From: Herbidospora galbida
GTDB lineage: Bacteria > Actinomycetota > Actinomycetes > Streptosporangiales > Streptosporangiaceae
Length of the DNA: 64,000 nucleotides
Direction: 5' to 3'
Assembly (NCBI RefSeq): GCF_005233835.1
Contig: NZ_SZQA01000009.1
Location: 62,001 to 126,000 of the forward strand
How positions within the stretch are numbered: position 1 is the stretch's first letter; every line of letters starts with the position of its first letter. Both the position numbers and the translations under genes were made by a program. Shown one piece after another: positions 51,120 to 59,777 of this stretch. The notes below the pieces were generated by a model that was not told where the DNA came from, ran no database searches, and saw nothing but the letters and a program-made list of their open reading frames with translations.

Positions 51120-52679
51120 GTGCAGCGCACCCTCCTCATCGGCAGCACCTTCGCCGGATCCATCGGACTGCTGGCCGCAGCGCTGGTCGCGAGCCCCGCC
51201 GCAGCCGCCCCCCAGTACATCGAGAAGGAGGTGCTGGCCGGTTCCAGCGAGGCGCAGGCCATCGCCTACTTCTGGGACAAGGCGCAGCTCCAGGATGCGA
51301 CCCCCTACAACGTCGAGACGACGGTCGGGGCCAAGCACATCTCCACGGGCGGGCCCACCGCCGACACCAAGGCGGGCACCGTCCCCGCGATCGGCGACGA
51401 GAAGAAGTCGACCTCCACCTCGAAGAACGTGAACCTGCCCCGGACGAGCGGCAAGGTCTTCTTCATGGGCGCCGACGGCAAGCCCCACTGGTGCTCGGGC
51501 ACCTCGCTGCAGTCGAAGTACCGCAACCTCGTGGCCACCGCCGGCCAGTGTGTGTACGACACCGAGAGCAACAAGCCGGTCCTGAACAACTGGGTCTTCG
51601 TGCCCGGCTACTACCAGGGCAAGACCCCCTGGGGCATCTACGTCGGCAAGACCGCCTACACCCACTACGACTACGACGTCTACGAGGACGGCGACCGCAA
51701 CTACGCGTTCGTCACCGTCTACAACGGCGTCAAGCTCACGGGTGACAAGGAGGTCGACAAAAAGGCCTACGACAAGTGGAAAGGCCAGAAGAAGATCCTC
51801 TCCGAGGTCGTCACCAAGGAGGAGTTCGAGGCCAAGTACACCGAGGGCGGCCCCTACTGGAAGAAGACCCTCGCGCCCGTGACGGCCCCGGTCGACCCGC
51901 CGAAGGCGTCGTTCACCCAGGCCGAGGCCGAGAAGTACTACACCGACGGCGTCGACGGCGTGAAGCTGACCACCGAGTCGGTCACCCAGGCCGCCTACAA
52001 CGCCGCCCCCACCGGCACCAACGCCATGAAGAACGGCGAGAAGTGCCCGACCTGGTGCGGCCCCGACTCGGGCAAGGAATACCCGATCGACGAGGCCACC
52101 TACAACAAGCTGAAGGCCGACACCGCCTTCAAGGGTGTGCTGCGCAAGACCGAGCAGAACCAGTTCTTCAAGAAGGAATGGTTCGTGAAGAAGTGGGTCA
52201 AGACCTCGGTGGCCGAGGCCTACTACAAGGACCACTACATCGTCCGCGGCGTCGAGAACGTCGGCCGTCTCGGCGACAACGTCGGTGGTCAGGGCCTGGC
52301 CTACAACCAGAAGCTCGGCAAGGCCCACTACGTGTTCGGCTACCCGAGCGGCGCCCACCCCGACGGCAACCGCGTCTTCTCCGGCAACACCCTCAAGTGG
52401 TCGTACGGCAAGACCTTCGCCGCCTCCGCGTCGGCGATCAAGGCCCAGGAACTCGTCGGCATCAAGTCGTCGTTCACCGGCCAGGGCGCCATCGGCTCCT
52501 CGTGGCTGGCCGGCTACAAGAACACCCGCCGCCTCGGCTACCTGAACGGCGTGACGATCGCGGTCTCCGACCGCGACGGCAACAAGCGCATCGACACGTC
52601 GGTGTCGGCCTACTTCGACGGCGAGACCTACGGCGTCTACAAGCAGGCGGCCAACGTCTGGTCCGGCTCCATCCTCTAG
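51120..52679 (+). CDS. secreted trypsin/V8-fold protein with lost catalytic residues
   Basis: 519 residues, GTG start, signal peptide 1-30 (SPAAAA). The fold matches secreted S1-type peptidases: WCSGTSLQSKYRNLVATAGQ (normally TAGHC), RNYAFVTV (normally DYAF), LGKAHYVFGYPSG and GAIGSSWL (normally SGGPWL). Gln143, Asn194 and Ile458 occupy the expected His, Asp and Ser positions. A ~180-residue Lys/Tyr/Glu-rich insert (~205-385, EEFEAKY, AEAEKYY, EATYNKLK) splits the two barrels. Probably a non-catalytic binding protein. A CRP-type site lies upstream. Confidence 0.82.
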   Translation: MQRTLLIGSTFAGSIGLLAAALVASPAAAAPQYIEKEVLAGSSEAQAIAYFWDKAQLQDATPYNVETTVGAKHISTGGPTADTKAGTVPAIGDEKKSTSTSKNVNLPRTSGKVFFMGADGKPHWCSGTSLQSKYRNLVATAGQCVYDTESNKPVLNNWVFVPGYYQGKTPWGIYVGKTAYTHYDYDVYEDGDRNYAFVTVYNGVKLTGDKEVDKKAYDKWKGQKKILSEVVTKEEFEAKYTEGGPYWKKTLAPVTAPVDPPKASFTQAEAEKYYTDGVDGVKLTTESVTQAAYNAAPTGTNAMKNGEKCPTWCGPDSGKEYPIDEATYNKLKADTAFKGVLRKTEQNQFFKKEWFVKKWVKTSVAEAYYKDHYIVRGVENVGRLGDNVGGQGLAYNQKLGKAHYVFGYPSGAHPDGNRVFSGNTLKWSYGKTFAASASAIKAQELVGIKSSFTGQGAIGSSWLAGYKNTRRLGYLNGVTIAVSDRDGNKRIDTSVSAYFDGETYGVYKQAANVWSGSIL

Positions 52680-52693
52680 CCGCGTTTTAGGGA

Positions 52694-52721
52694 GCGCCCG
52701 TATCCAGGGGGATGCGGGCGC
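52694..52721 (+). terminator. terminator after the protease-fold gene
   Basis: GCGCCCGTATCC / GGATGCGGGCGC (one G-T wobble), 4-nt loop, followed by CTCTCGTTTTT. Confidence 0.9.
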
Positions 52722-52809
52722 CTCTCGTTTTTGTGACTTCGCATCTCAGGCGGGATCGTGAAGTATGGTCGCAAGCGCGTACCAGACGGGATTAGAGGGG
52801 ATTCGCCGG

Positions 52810-53928
52810 ATGCCGTTGCGCCTCACCGGGCCGTTCCGTCCGGGCAACGGGCGGCGCCGGGCGGCCGGGGCCCGCACGGCGCTCGCTCTGGCGGTGCTGC
52901 CCTTCCTGATGATGCTCCTCGTGTCGGTGCTCGATCTGAGCACGGGCCCCGAGATCGGCTTCCTTCCCCTGCTCGCGGTCGGGCCGGCCTTCGCCTCGCT
53001 CACCGGCGGGATCCGGCGGACCATGCTCGTCGGGGTGACGGCGCTGGTGCTGGCGATGGGGCTGGCGGCGTACAACCATCTGGAGTTGCGCAGGGCGTAC
53101 ATCACCATGGGCTCGATCGCCGGCGTGACGGCGGCGAGCGCCCTGGCGACGGTCGGCCGCCGACGCAGAGAACGGGAACTGGCCCAGGTCAGGTCGGTGG
53201 CCGAGGTCGCGCAGCGGGTGTTGCTGCGGCCGGTGCCCCGCCGCGCCGGGCACATGCGCGTGGCCGTCTCCTACACCTCGGCCATGGCCGAGGCGCACAT
53301 CGGCGGCGATCTGTACGAGGTCGTCACCGCCCCCACCGGAGTCAGGGTCATCGTGGGCGACGTCCAGGGCAAGGGCCTGGAGGCGGTCGAGACGGCGGCG
53401 CTGGTCCTGGGGGCGTTCCGTGAGGCCGCCCACGACGAGAAGGACCTCGAAGGGGTCAGCGCCCGGTTGGAGAAGGCGCTCAACCGGCGCCTTTCCGGCG
53501 AGGAGTTCGTCACCGCCGTGCTGGCCGAGTTCAGCATCGAGGAGACGACCATGACGCTCCTCAACTACGGCCACCCCGCGCCGCTGGTGCTCAGGGCGGG
53601 CGGGGAGATCGAGTTCGCCGACCCCGACGAACACGTGCCCCCGCTGGGGCTGGCGGTCCTGGGGCCCGAGGGGCCGGCGCCCTATTCGATCACCTTCGAA
53701 CCGGGCGACCAGATCCTCTTCTACACCGACGGTGTCATCGAGGCCCGCGACGCCCTGGGCCGGTTCTATCCGCTGGCCGACCGGGTCCCGCTGCTCAAGG
53801 ACGACGACCCGGAGGCGGCGCTGGAGTCCCTGCGCCGCGACCTGATCGCCCACATCGACGGCCCGCCGACCGACGACGCGGCCATGCTGCTGATGCGCTG
53901 CCGGGAACCCGGCCTCGACCTGCTGTAG
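52810..53928 (+). CDS. membrane-linked SpoIIE/RsbU-type PP2C phosphatase
   Basis: About 372 residues from the ATG at 52810 (AGGGG upstream; 52765 possible). Three or four membrane helices (~25-110), a short coiled coil (RRRRERELAQVRSVAEVAQ), then a PP2C-like phosphatase (~135-365): HIGGDLYEV, VGDVQGKGLEAV, NYGHPAPLVL, LFYTDGVIEARD and GPPTDDAAML, so metal-binding Asps are intact. It would dephosphorylate STAS antagonists; the nearby RsbW-type protein is a possible partner. Confidence 0.9.
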   Translation: MPLRLTGPFRPGNGRRRAAGARTALALAVLPFLMMLLVSVLDLSTGPEIGFLPLLAVGPAFASLTGGIRRTMLVGVTALVLAMGLAAYNHLELRRAYITMGSIAGVTAASALATVGRRRRERELAQVRSVAEVAQRVLLRPVPRRAGHMRVAVSYTSAMAEAHIGGDLYEVVTAPTGVRVIVGDVQGKGLEAVETAALVLGAFREAAHDEKDLEGVSARLEKALNRRLSGEEFVTAVLAEFSIEETTMTLLNYGHPAPLVLRAGGEIEFADPDEHVPPLGLAVLGPEGPAPYSITFEPGDQILFYTDGVIEARDALGRFYPLADRVPLLKDDDPEAALESLRRDLIAHIDGPPTDDAAMLLMRCREPGLDLL

Positions 53929-53931
53929 GGC

Positions 53932-53974
53932 CGTGGTCCCGCCGAGGAGGACCCCCAACCTCGGCGGGACCACG
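53932..53974. terminator. bidirectional terminator
   Basis: Perfect 16-bp stem CGTGGTCCCGCCGAGG / CCTCGGCGGGACCACG with an 11-nt loop, between convergent phosphatase and cellulase genes. Confidence 0.93.
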
Positions 53975-53985
53975 ACGTTCGGGGG

Positions 53986-56346
53986 CTAGCTGATGGGCGG
54001 GTAGGCGTTGGCCAGCAGCTGACGGAACTGGGCCGAGAACCAGTGACCCGACAGCGGAGCATTCGCCAGAGCACCACTCGGGTTGTTCCCGTTACGGTCG
54101 TTGCCGCCGTAGGTCGGGTCACACATCCGGTCGAAGCCCTTGCCCTCGTTGTTCGGGATCTCGGTCGAGGAACCGTCGGACTCGCCCGGAGGCTTGACCC
54201 ACACGTAGGCGTCGATACCGGTGGCCGGGTTGGCCTGCGGACGCTCACCCAGACCCGCGCCGCTCTGGTTGCACCAGTTGCCGGCGTGGACGCGTCGGTC
54301 GACCTTGGAGTTGTTGACGAAGGTGTTCAGGTCGGTCGAGGTGCTCGGCGCGGTCGGCCGGTTCGGGCCGCCCCAGCCGTTACGCGAGGTGTCGATCAGC
54401 ATGCCGATGTTGGAGGAGAAGCCCTCCTGCACCAGCCGCTGACGGAAGGCCTGCGCGAAGGACAACTCGTCGATGTAGAAGTTCCAGTCGACCCACCGCG
54501 AAGAGCGGATCTGCTGGCCGTTGACGGTGCCGTTCACGGTGAAGTGCGGCTCCACCAGCGCCGAGTAGTTGGCGGTGTTGGTGATGAAGCCGTGGACGGT
54601 GGCCTTGCCGCCGGTGGCCAGGTCGGCGGTGGAGCCGAACAGGTCGGCCGACGGACCGAAGTTGGAGTCCCAGCCCAGCCAGCCGTGGTGACCGGCGTCG
54701 ACGTAGTTGTACACGTTCGGGATCGCGTACAGCTTGGACAGCGCGTAGGCCACACCCTGCTCATAAGCGCCGGAGTTCTTCGCCTCCTGGCAGGCGGCCA
54801 GGTTGAGGTTGGTGACCAGGTTCGGCAGCGAGTCGATCTCGATGATGGCGACGATGCGCAGGTTCCGGTACGCGGTGTCGGACATGATCGAGGCGATCGG
54901 GTCGATGTACTCGGTCTTGTACCGGTTGATGCCGTCCTGGGCGACCTTGAGCTCACCGTTGGAGGCCAGGGCCGAGCAGTCGCGGTTGGGCAGGTTGTAG
55001 ATCACGACCTGGATCACGACCGGGGCGGAACCGTTGGCCGCGTCCTGCTGGACGGCCAGGTCCAGGTGGTCGCGCAGGCCCTTGCTGTTGTTGCCGGCCG
55101 AACCGCTGGTGATGGCCGCGATCCGGTCCAGCCAGATGGCCGTGGAGGTGTTGGCGACGGCCGAACCGCCCGGCTCGGAGGCCGCGCTGGCCGACCAGTC
55201 GGGGTTCACGTAACCGGTCGCGCCCGCGTAGGGGTTGTCGACGCGGCCCGGGTTGACGATGTCGTCGTCGCCCTCGGTCGCGGTGACGGTGACGCTGGTC
55301 AGGCCGGAGGAGGCGACGGTGATCGGCCGGGTGCCGGCCGTCTGGTCGCTGTCCTGCGCCGCCGCCAGGGTGACGGTCTGCGGGGTCTGCCAGTTCGAGG
55401 TGGTGAACGTCAGGCTGGCGCCCGAGCTGACGGTGATGTTGGTGTCACCGGAGCCGGCCGTGTTGGTCACGGTCACGTTGCCGCTCGGCGCGGCCTGGAG
55501 GCGGACCGTGTAGGAGGCGGTGCCGCCCTCGGGCACGGTGACGGCGGTCGAGGAGACGACCAGCGCCTGGGTCTGCGTCCCGTCGTCGTCGGCCTCGGTG
55601 GCGGTGACGTTGACGCTGGTCAGCCCGCTGGAGGCGACCGTGAAGGTGCGCGAGCCGTTGGTCGTGTCGCCGTCCTGCGCCGCGGCGAGGGTCACGTTCT
55701 GCGCGGTCGACCAGTTGCTGCTGGTGAACGTGAGGCTGGCGCCCGAACTCACCGACAGGTTGGTGTCACCCGAACCGGCGCTCGTGGTCACGGTCACGTT
55801 GGAGCTGGGCTGCGACTGCAGGCGCACCGAGTAGGTGGCGGTGCCGCCCTCGGGGACGCTCACGCTGGTCGGGGTCACGATGAGGGCCTGCTGCGACGGG
55901 CTCGGCGACGGCGACGGCGAGGGGTTCGGGCCGTTGCAGACGGTGCCGTTCAGGGAGAACGAGGTCGGGTTGGTGTTGGTCCCGCTGAACTGGCCGTTGA
56001 AGCCGATCTGCACCGACTGGCCGGTGTTCAGGGCGCCGGCCCACGAGGGGGCCACGACGGTCACGTTCTGGCCCGACTGGCTCCAGGTGCCGTTCCAACC
56101 CTGCTGCACAGTCTGGTTCCCCGGCCACGTGTACGTGAGCCGCCACGGATTCACCGCGTCACCGAGGTTGTTGATCGTGATGTTGGCGCCGAAACCGCTG
56201 CCGTTGTCCCACTGCTTGGCGTACGTGACCTGGCAGGCGACCGCTGCGCCCGCCGGGGCCTGCATGACGGCGAGCCCGGTGACGGCCAGCAGCATGGCCG
56301 CCGCCGTCATGGCGGCTCTGCGCCAGGAACTCAATCGGGGTCCCAT
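53986..56346 (-). CDS. secreted GH6 cellulase (cellobiohydrolase) with CBM2 and two Calx-beta-like modules
   Basis: 786 residues from the ATG at 56346. Order: signal peptide (~1-34), CBM2 (~36-137, with conserved Trp in WDNGSG, NPWRLTYTW and QGWNGTWSQ), Pro-Ser linker, two ~102-residue Calx-beta/fibronectin-like modules (~153-255 and ~261-362), and a GH6 catalytic domain (~370-786). Catalytic-type residues: Asp457 (LPNRDCSALAS), Asp506 (IEIDSLPNLV) and Asp653 (LIDTSRNGW). It should release cellobiose from cellulose outside the cell. The CebR box at 56376-56389 implies induction by cellobiose. Confidence 0.94.
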   Translation of the reverse strand: MGPRLSSWRRAAMTAAAMLLAVTGLAVMQAPAGAAVACQVTYAKQWDNGSGFGANITINNLGDAVNPWRLTYTWPGNQTVQQGWNGTWSQSGQNVTVVAPSWAGALNTGQSVQIGFNGQFSGTNTNPTSFSLNGTVCNGPNPSPSPSPSPSQQALIVTPTSVSVPEGGTATYSVRLQSQPSSNVTVTTSAGSGDTNLSVSSGASLTFTSSNWSTAQNVTLAAAQDGDTTNGSRTFTVASSGLTSVNVTATEADDDGTQTQALVVSSTAVTVPEGGTASYTVRLQAAPSGNVTVTNTAGSGDTNITVSSGASLTFTTSNWQTPQTVTLAAAQDSDQTAGTRPITVASSGLTSVTVTATEGDDDIVNPGRVDNPYAGATGYVNPDWSASAASEPGGSAVANTSTAIWLDRIAAITSGSAGNNSKGLRDHLDLAVQQDAANGSAPVVIQVVIYNLPNRDCSALASNGELKVAQDGINRYKTEYIDPIASIMSDTAYRNLRIVAIIEIDSLPNLVTNLNLAACQEAKNSGAYEQGVAYALSKLYAIPNVYNYVDAGHHGWLGWDSNFGPSADLFGSTADLATGGKATVHGFITNTANYSALVEPHFTVNGTVNGQQIRSSRWVDWNFYIDELSFAQAFRQRLVQEGFSSNIGMLIDTSRNGWGGPNRPTAPSTSTDLNTFVNNSKVDRRVHAGNWCNQSGAGLGERPQANPATGIDAYVWVKPPGESDGSSTEIPNNEGKGFDRMCDPTYGGNDRNGNNPSGALANAPLSGHWFSAQFRQLLANAYPPIS
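55261..55890 (-). repeat. two tandem Calx-beta-like coding modules
   Basis: Module A (55582-55890) and module B (55261-55566) share VPEGGTA-Y-VRLQ, GSGDTN, VSSGASLTFT, TLAAAQD and VASSGLTSV-VTATE. They are diverged at protein and DNA level, so this is an older duplication than the ricin repeats. Confidence 0.85.
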
Positions 56347-56375
56347 AGCTTTCTCTTCTCCTCGGCATACACGAT

Positions 56376-56389
56376 TGGGAGCGCTCCCA
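56376..56389. promoter_or_regulatory. CebR-type operator TGGGAGCGCTCCCA
   Basis: Perfect 14-bp palindrome (16 bp with flanking T/A) 30 bp upstream of the GH6 cellulase start. Identical to the box at 50843-50856. Confidence 0.92.
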
Positions 56390-56454
56390 ACATGAGTTCG
56401 TTTCGCCGAGGTGTACAGCATGTTTCCTGCTTCGACGAGATACGGCCAGGATGC

Positions 56455-57054
56455 CTATGAAAGATTCAGGGTCCGGGCGGCCAGCCGGTGGAGGTGCCGC
56501 CGAAACCGGGCGAGCACCTCGGGGTTCTCCGCTCCCAGACGGTCGCCCGACTCGTCGAGCACCCCGCCCTGGACGAACCCGTGGACGCACCAGATCAGCG
56601 TCCACACGCAGTACTCCATGTCGGCCGTGTCGTCGATGTATCCGGCTTCGGCGGCCTGTTCGAGCACGGAGGTCGTCATGGTGATCAGCGGCTGGGAGTA
56701 CTGCCGCTCCAGCCCGGTGAGGTCGGCCGCGTCGTACAGCCACCGGTGGATCCACAGGGCCGGGAACTCGGGATTGTCGACGCAGAAGTCGATGTAGCGG
56801 TCGACGATCTCGTGCACCGCCCCCGCCGCCGTGACGTGGTCGGCCGACATCATGTCGTTGACGACGCCTTCGAGCGCCTCGGTCTCGATCCGGGCGGCCC
56901 GCTCGATGACGGCCAGGTAGAGGTCCCGCTTGGACCCTCCGAAACCCTCCTTGGCCGGGTCGAGCCCGGTCGCCTCGACGATCTGCTTCAAGGTCGTGGC
57001 GTCGTACCCGAGCGCGGCGAACAGCCGCGTGGCCCCCTGCAGCAGGCTTTCCAT
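56455..57054 (-). CDS. TetR-family regulator
   Basis: 199 residues from the ATG at 57054 (GGGAG upstream); an in-frame TTG at 57123 is less likely. N-terminal helix-turn-helix (GATRLFAALGYDATTLKQIV, GLDPAKEGFGGSKRDLYLAV), although the recognition segment has an unusual ATGLDPAKEGFGGSK spacing. C-terminal ligand domain (~75-195). Same strand as the cellulase but separated by its own promoter region, so a functional link is unproven. Confidence 0.85.
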   Translation of the reverse strand: MESLLQGATRLFAALGYDATTLKQIVEATGLDPAKEGFGGSKRDLYLAVIERAARIETEALEGVVNDMMSADHVTAAGAVHEIVDRYIDFCVDNPEFPALWIHRWLYDAADLTGLERQYSQPLITMTTSVLEQAAEAGYIDDTADMEYCVWTLIWCVHGFVQGGVLDESGDRLGAENPEVLARFRRHLHRLAARTLNLS

Positions 57055-57239
57055 CCAGGGCTCCCGATCCCTTGCGTCCTTACCGTCACCAAGTCCAACA
57101 CCTGACCGGTCACGGGAGGGCAAACGGCACGCTTGACCACGGAATCCCCTTATTTATGGGCGTTTCATGGCTATCTGAGATGTTTTACTGTCTTAGGTTT
57201 GCCATGTCATGGTTTGGTGGCTAGTGTCGATTTCGTTGC

Positions 57240-57271
57240 CAAGTGCTGACCAACCCACGGGACAGCACTTG
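57240..57271. promoter_or_regulatory. inverted repeat upstream of the secreted 3D-domain gene
   Basis: CAAGTGCTG (57240-57248) / CAGCACTTG (57263-57271), perfect 9-bp arms, 14-bp spacer. It lies in the 317-bp gap 57055-57371. It could be an operator or a leader hairpin. No known riboswitch pattern is visible. Confidence 0.5.
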
Positions 57272-57371
57272 ACCATCGGATCCGGCAGCGGCCCGAGGGG
57301 CCCACCGGACACGCCACCCCTGATGACTCGCGTGGCAGTCCTGTCGTCGTACGGAAAGATCTCCCTTTTTC

Positions 57372-58013
57372 ATGTACGCCCTCAAAGGCATCCTGAAGAA
57401 CAAGACCGCGACCACCGCGCTCACCGCCGTCGGCCTGGCCGTCGTGGGACTGGGCACCACCGGCGCCACCACCGCCCTGGCCGCACCTCCGCACGCGAAC
57501 CACGTCCGGATCCACACCAAGCCGGCCGCCATCGTCAAGCCCCTGGCGAAGGCTCCCGCGGTGGCCAAGCCCGCGATCAAGGAGCCCTCGTTCGTCAAGC
57601 CGGCCGTGCTGACCGGCAAGACGACCGCCTCCTACTTCTGGGACGACTCCTCCGGCCGCGCGGGCGACACGGGTCTGCCCGCCAGCGGCAAGCCGATGCA
57701 AAAGGGCATGGCCGCCTCCCCGAGCTGGCCCCTCGGCACCGAGGGCTACGTGGTCTACAAGGGCGTCAAGAAGCCGTTCTTCGTCGGCGACCGAGGCCCC
57801 GGGAACCCGTCGTCGCGCGGCGTCATGCTCGACCTCGACGGGCAGACCTTCGCCGAGCTGACCGGCGGCACCTTCGACATGCACACCCTGGCCGTGAAGG
57901 ACAACGGCGGCGCCGGGCACATCCCGATCGAGTACCACATCACCAAGTGGGGCGACGGGACGGGCCTCAAGGCCGCGCCGGTTCCGTTCTCGGCCGGCGC
58001 GTGGAGGCACTGA
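57372..58013 (+). CDS. secreted 3D/double-psi-barrel-like protein
   Basis: 213 residues. Signal peptide ~1-38 (ending TTALAAPP), then a Lys/Pro/Ala-rich spacer (~45-80, KPAAIVKPLAKAPAVAKPA) that could span the cell wall. The C-terminal ~130 residues (TASYFWDDSSGRAGDTGLPA, FFVGDRGPG, VMLDLDG) resemble RlpA/3D-type double-psi barrels, which cleave or bind peptidoglycan. The Asp in VGDRG is the candidate key residue. Terminates just before tRNA-Lys. Confidence 0.8.
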   Translation: MYALKGILKNKTATTALTAVGLAVVGLGTTGATTALAAPPHANHVRIHTKPAAIVKPLAKAPAVAKPAIKEPSFVKPAVLTGKTTASYFWDDSSGRAGDTGLPASGKPMQKGMAASPSWPLGTEGYVVYKGVKKPFFVGDRGPGNPSSRGVMLDLDGQTFAELTGGTFDMHTLAVKDNGGAGHIPIEYHITKWGDGTGLKAAPVPFSAGAWRH

Positions 58014-58065
58014 GCCTTATCGATGTGCGATGGAGGGCTTGGAGCTGCTAAAGTCTTCCTCGCGG

Positions 58066-58142
58066 GCGCCGCTAGCTCAGTTGGTTAGAGCAGCTGACTC
58101 TTAATCAGCGGGTCCGGGGTTCGAGTCCCTGGCGGCGCACCA
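58066..58142 (+). tRNA. tRNA-Lys (CTT)
   Basis: Acceptor stem GCGCCGC / GCGGCGC with A discriminator and encoded CCA. D-arm GCTCAGTTGGTTAGAGC, anticodon stem-loop GCTGACTCTTAATCAGC with CTT anticodon, T-arm GGGGTTCGAGTCCC (one arm). All arms pair. It sits at the boundary to an unusual gene set. Confidence 0.97.
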
Positions 58143-58146
58143 AGCA

Positions 58147-58178
58147 GAAGCCCAGATCAGCAAACTGATCTGGGCTTC
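58147..58178 (+). terminator. terminator of tRNA-Lys
   Basis: Perfect 14-bp stem GAAGCCCAGATCAG / CTGATCTGGGCTTC with a CAAA loop. Confidence 0.93.
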
Positions 58179-58310
58179 TTCCGTCTCCGGCTCGTGCCGT
58201 TATTTCCCGCCCGTAATTCGGGCCACCATTCCCGGTGAATCGAATAACGTCCTGACACGGTCAGGCATGCGTTCTATCCTGTGGGCCGGTGGCGGATACG
58301 GGAGATGAAT

Positions 58311-59750
58311 GTGCACATCACCATGAACGCACCATTGGCTGATCGCGATATCGAGAATTTCATTGCGGCGATGCGGCCTCACATCGAAGAAGACGCCGAA
58401 ACGATCGGTGTTCCCGCGCGGACGTTCGAGATTCAGGTGCGGCTCCACTTACCGCGCCTCGACCGGGCGGCGCTGGGTTCCCCCGAGAAGGCCTATGAGG
58501 CGATCCGCGTACACGCGATCATCAGGGCCGCCGAGGAGCAGCAGTCGGCACGGGAGGCGGCGTACCAGGCGCACGCGTCGGTGCTGCTCAACGTCGACAA
58601 GGTGCGCAGGGACCTCAGCCTGTCGTTCACCGACGACTACCGCACCACGCTCCGGTTCGACGACGTGAAGCCCGCCGTCGGCCACCAGATCCAGTCGCGG
58701 CTCCACTACCTGCGCAGTGAACGGGCCGACACCCTCTACCAGTTCGGGCTCCACCTGCCCGGGGCCACCATGCCCCTCACCTACGTGGCGTTCTCCCGCT
58801 GCGACCGGCAGTACATCATGGACGCCCTGGCCGGGCACGGCCTGAAGGCCCACCACGACGAGATCCTCGTCCTCACCCGCATGCACGGCCTGGCCGGCAT
58901 CCCGGCCAACCTGATGAGCCTCACCATCGGCAGGGCGGTGCGCGCCATCAAGGAGAGGTCGGACACCCGGTTCGTCATCACGGCCTTCAACCCGATGCTG
59001 GGCTTCGAGGGCACGTCGTTCCGGGCCGCCGGATTCCGCGCCATCGCGTCGTCGCCGGTGACCTACGCCTACGACCGGAGAGGCTTCTTCCAGACCCGGC
59101 GGATCTCCCGGAAGCTGTTCCCGCAACGGCTCGACACCCCGAACAACGTGCTGATGATCCTGGGCGTGCCGACAGCGGCCAAAACCGAGGTCGCGGCCTT
59201 GGACGGGCTGGTCGAAATCCCACCGGAAGTCCATTCACGTGTCGACCCCGTTCACCCTTCCTCGATCGATTTCTCGTCGACCGAATGGCACGAATGGCTG
59301 AGCGGCCAACGGGCCCTGCTGGAGAATCACTGGTCGGATTCGACGGCCCATCCGAAGTACTTCGAGATTCCGCGCGAAGAGGCCGATCCGCGTGGCCAGT
59401 GCGGAGTGGCGTCGGTGTGGCTGGCGCGGAAACTCCGCACCGATCTGCGCGTCGAACCCACGTACTGTTTCGGTCGGCTCAGCTTCGACGCGGCCGGCGT
59501 CGGCGACGTCGACCACCACTGCTGGGTCGAGATCGGCGACGGCGCCGATCCTCGGCGAACGGTCATCGACCTCACCGGCGACCAGGCCCGGGGAAACGAC
59601 GTCAGGGTGATCACGGGTCCTCATGAAGAACTACGATCCCGGGGGATCCACTACGAGCCCACGTCGCGGCTGCCGCTCGACGCGTTACCGACCGATCGGG
59701 TATGGCCGCGATTCCTGGTTCTCGATGACAGGCTCGGGCCGCGGCGTTAG
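58311..59750 (+). CDS. unknown fusion protein: GNAT/Mom-like domain plus Cys-His-Asp (transglutaminase-like) domain
   Basis: 479 residues from the GTG at 58311 (GGGAG 6 nt upstream; GTG 58281 and ATG 58305 are alternatives). Residues ~1-125 are helical and charged. Residues ~150-260 look GNAT-like (YVAFSRCDRQYIMDALAG, IPANLMSLTIGRAVRAI, GTSFRAAGF), closest in layout to Mom-type modification acyltransferases. Residues ~355-450 carry GQCGVASVWLARKL, HHCWVEIG and TVIDLTGDQ, a Cys364-His403-Asp420 arrangement as in transglutaminase-like peptidases. No signal peptide or membrane helix. I know of no described protein with this order. It is 27 bp upstream of a membrane protein gene and just after tRNA-Lys. 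Confidence 0.7.
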   Translation: MHITMNAPLADRDIENFIAAMRPHIEEDAETIGVPARTFEIQVRLHLPRLDRAALGSPEKAYEAIRVHAIIRAAEEQQSAREAAYQAHASVLLNVDKVRRDLSLSFTDDYRTTLRFDDVKPAVGHQIQSRLHYLRSERADTLYQFGLHLPGATMPLTYVAFSRCDRQYIMDALAGHGLKAHHDEILVLTRMHGLAGIPANLMSLTIGRAVRAIKERSDTRFVITAFNPMLGFEGTSFRAAGFRAIASSPVTYAYDRRGFFQTRRISRKLFPQRLDTPNNVLMILGVPTAAKTEVAALDGLVEIPPEVHSRVDPVHPSSIDFSSTEWHEWLSGQRALLENHWSDSTAHPKYFEIPREEADPRGQCGVASVWLARKLRTDLRVEPTYCFGRLSFDAAGVGDVDHHCWVEIGDGADPRRTVIDLTGDQARGNDVRVITGPHEELRSRGIHYEPTSRLPLDALPTDRVWPRFLVLDDRLGPRR

Positions 59751-59777
59751 GGTATCGCCGCCCCTTTCAGGATCAAC

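Noticed and set aside
57124-57371. Possible c-di-AMP (ydaO) riboswitch before the secreted 3D-like gene
   Set aside because: The conserved core motifs of that riboswitch are not recognisable; only a 9-bp inverted repeat is present.
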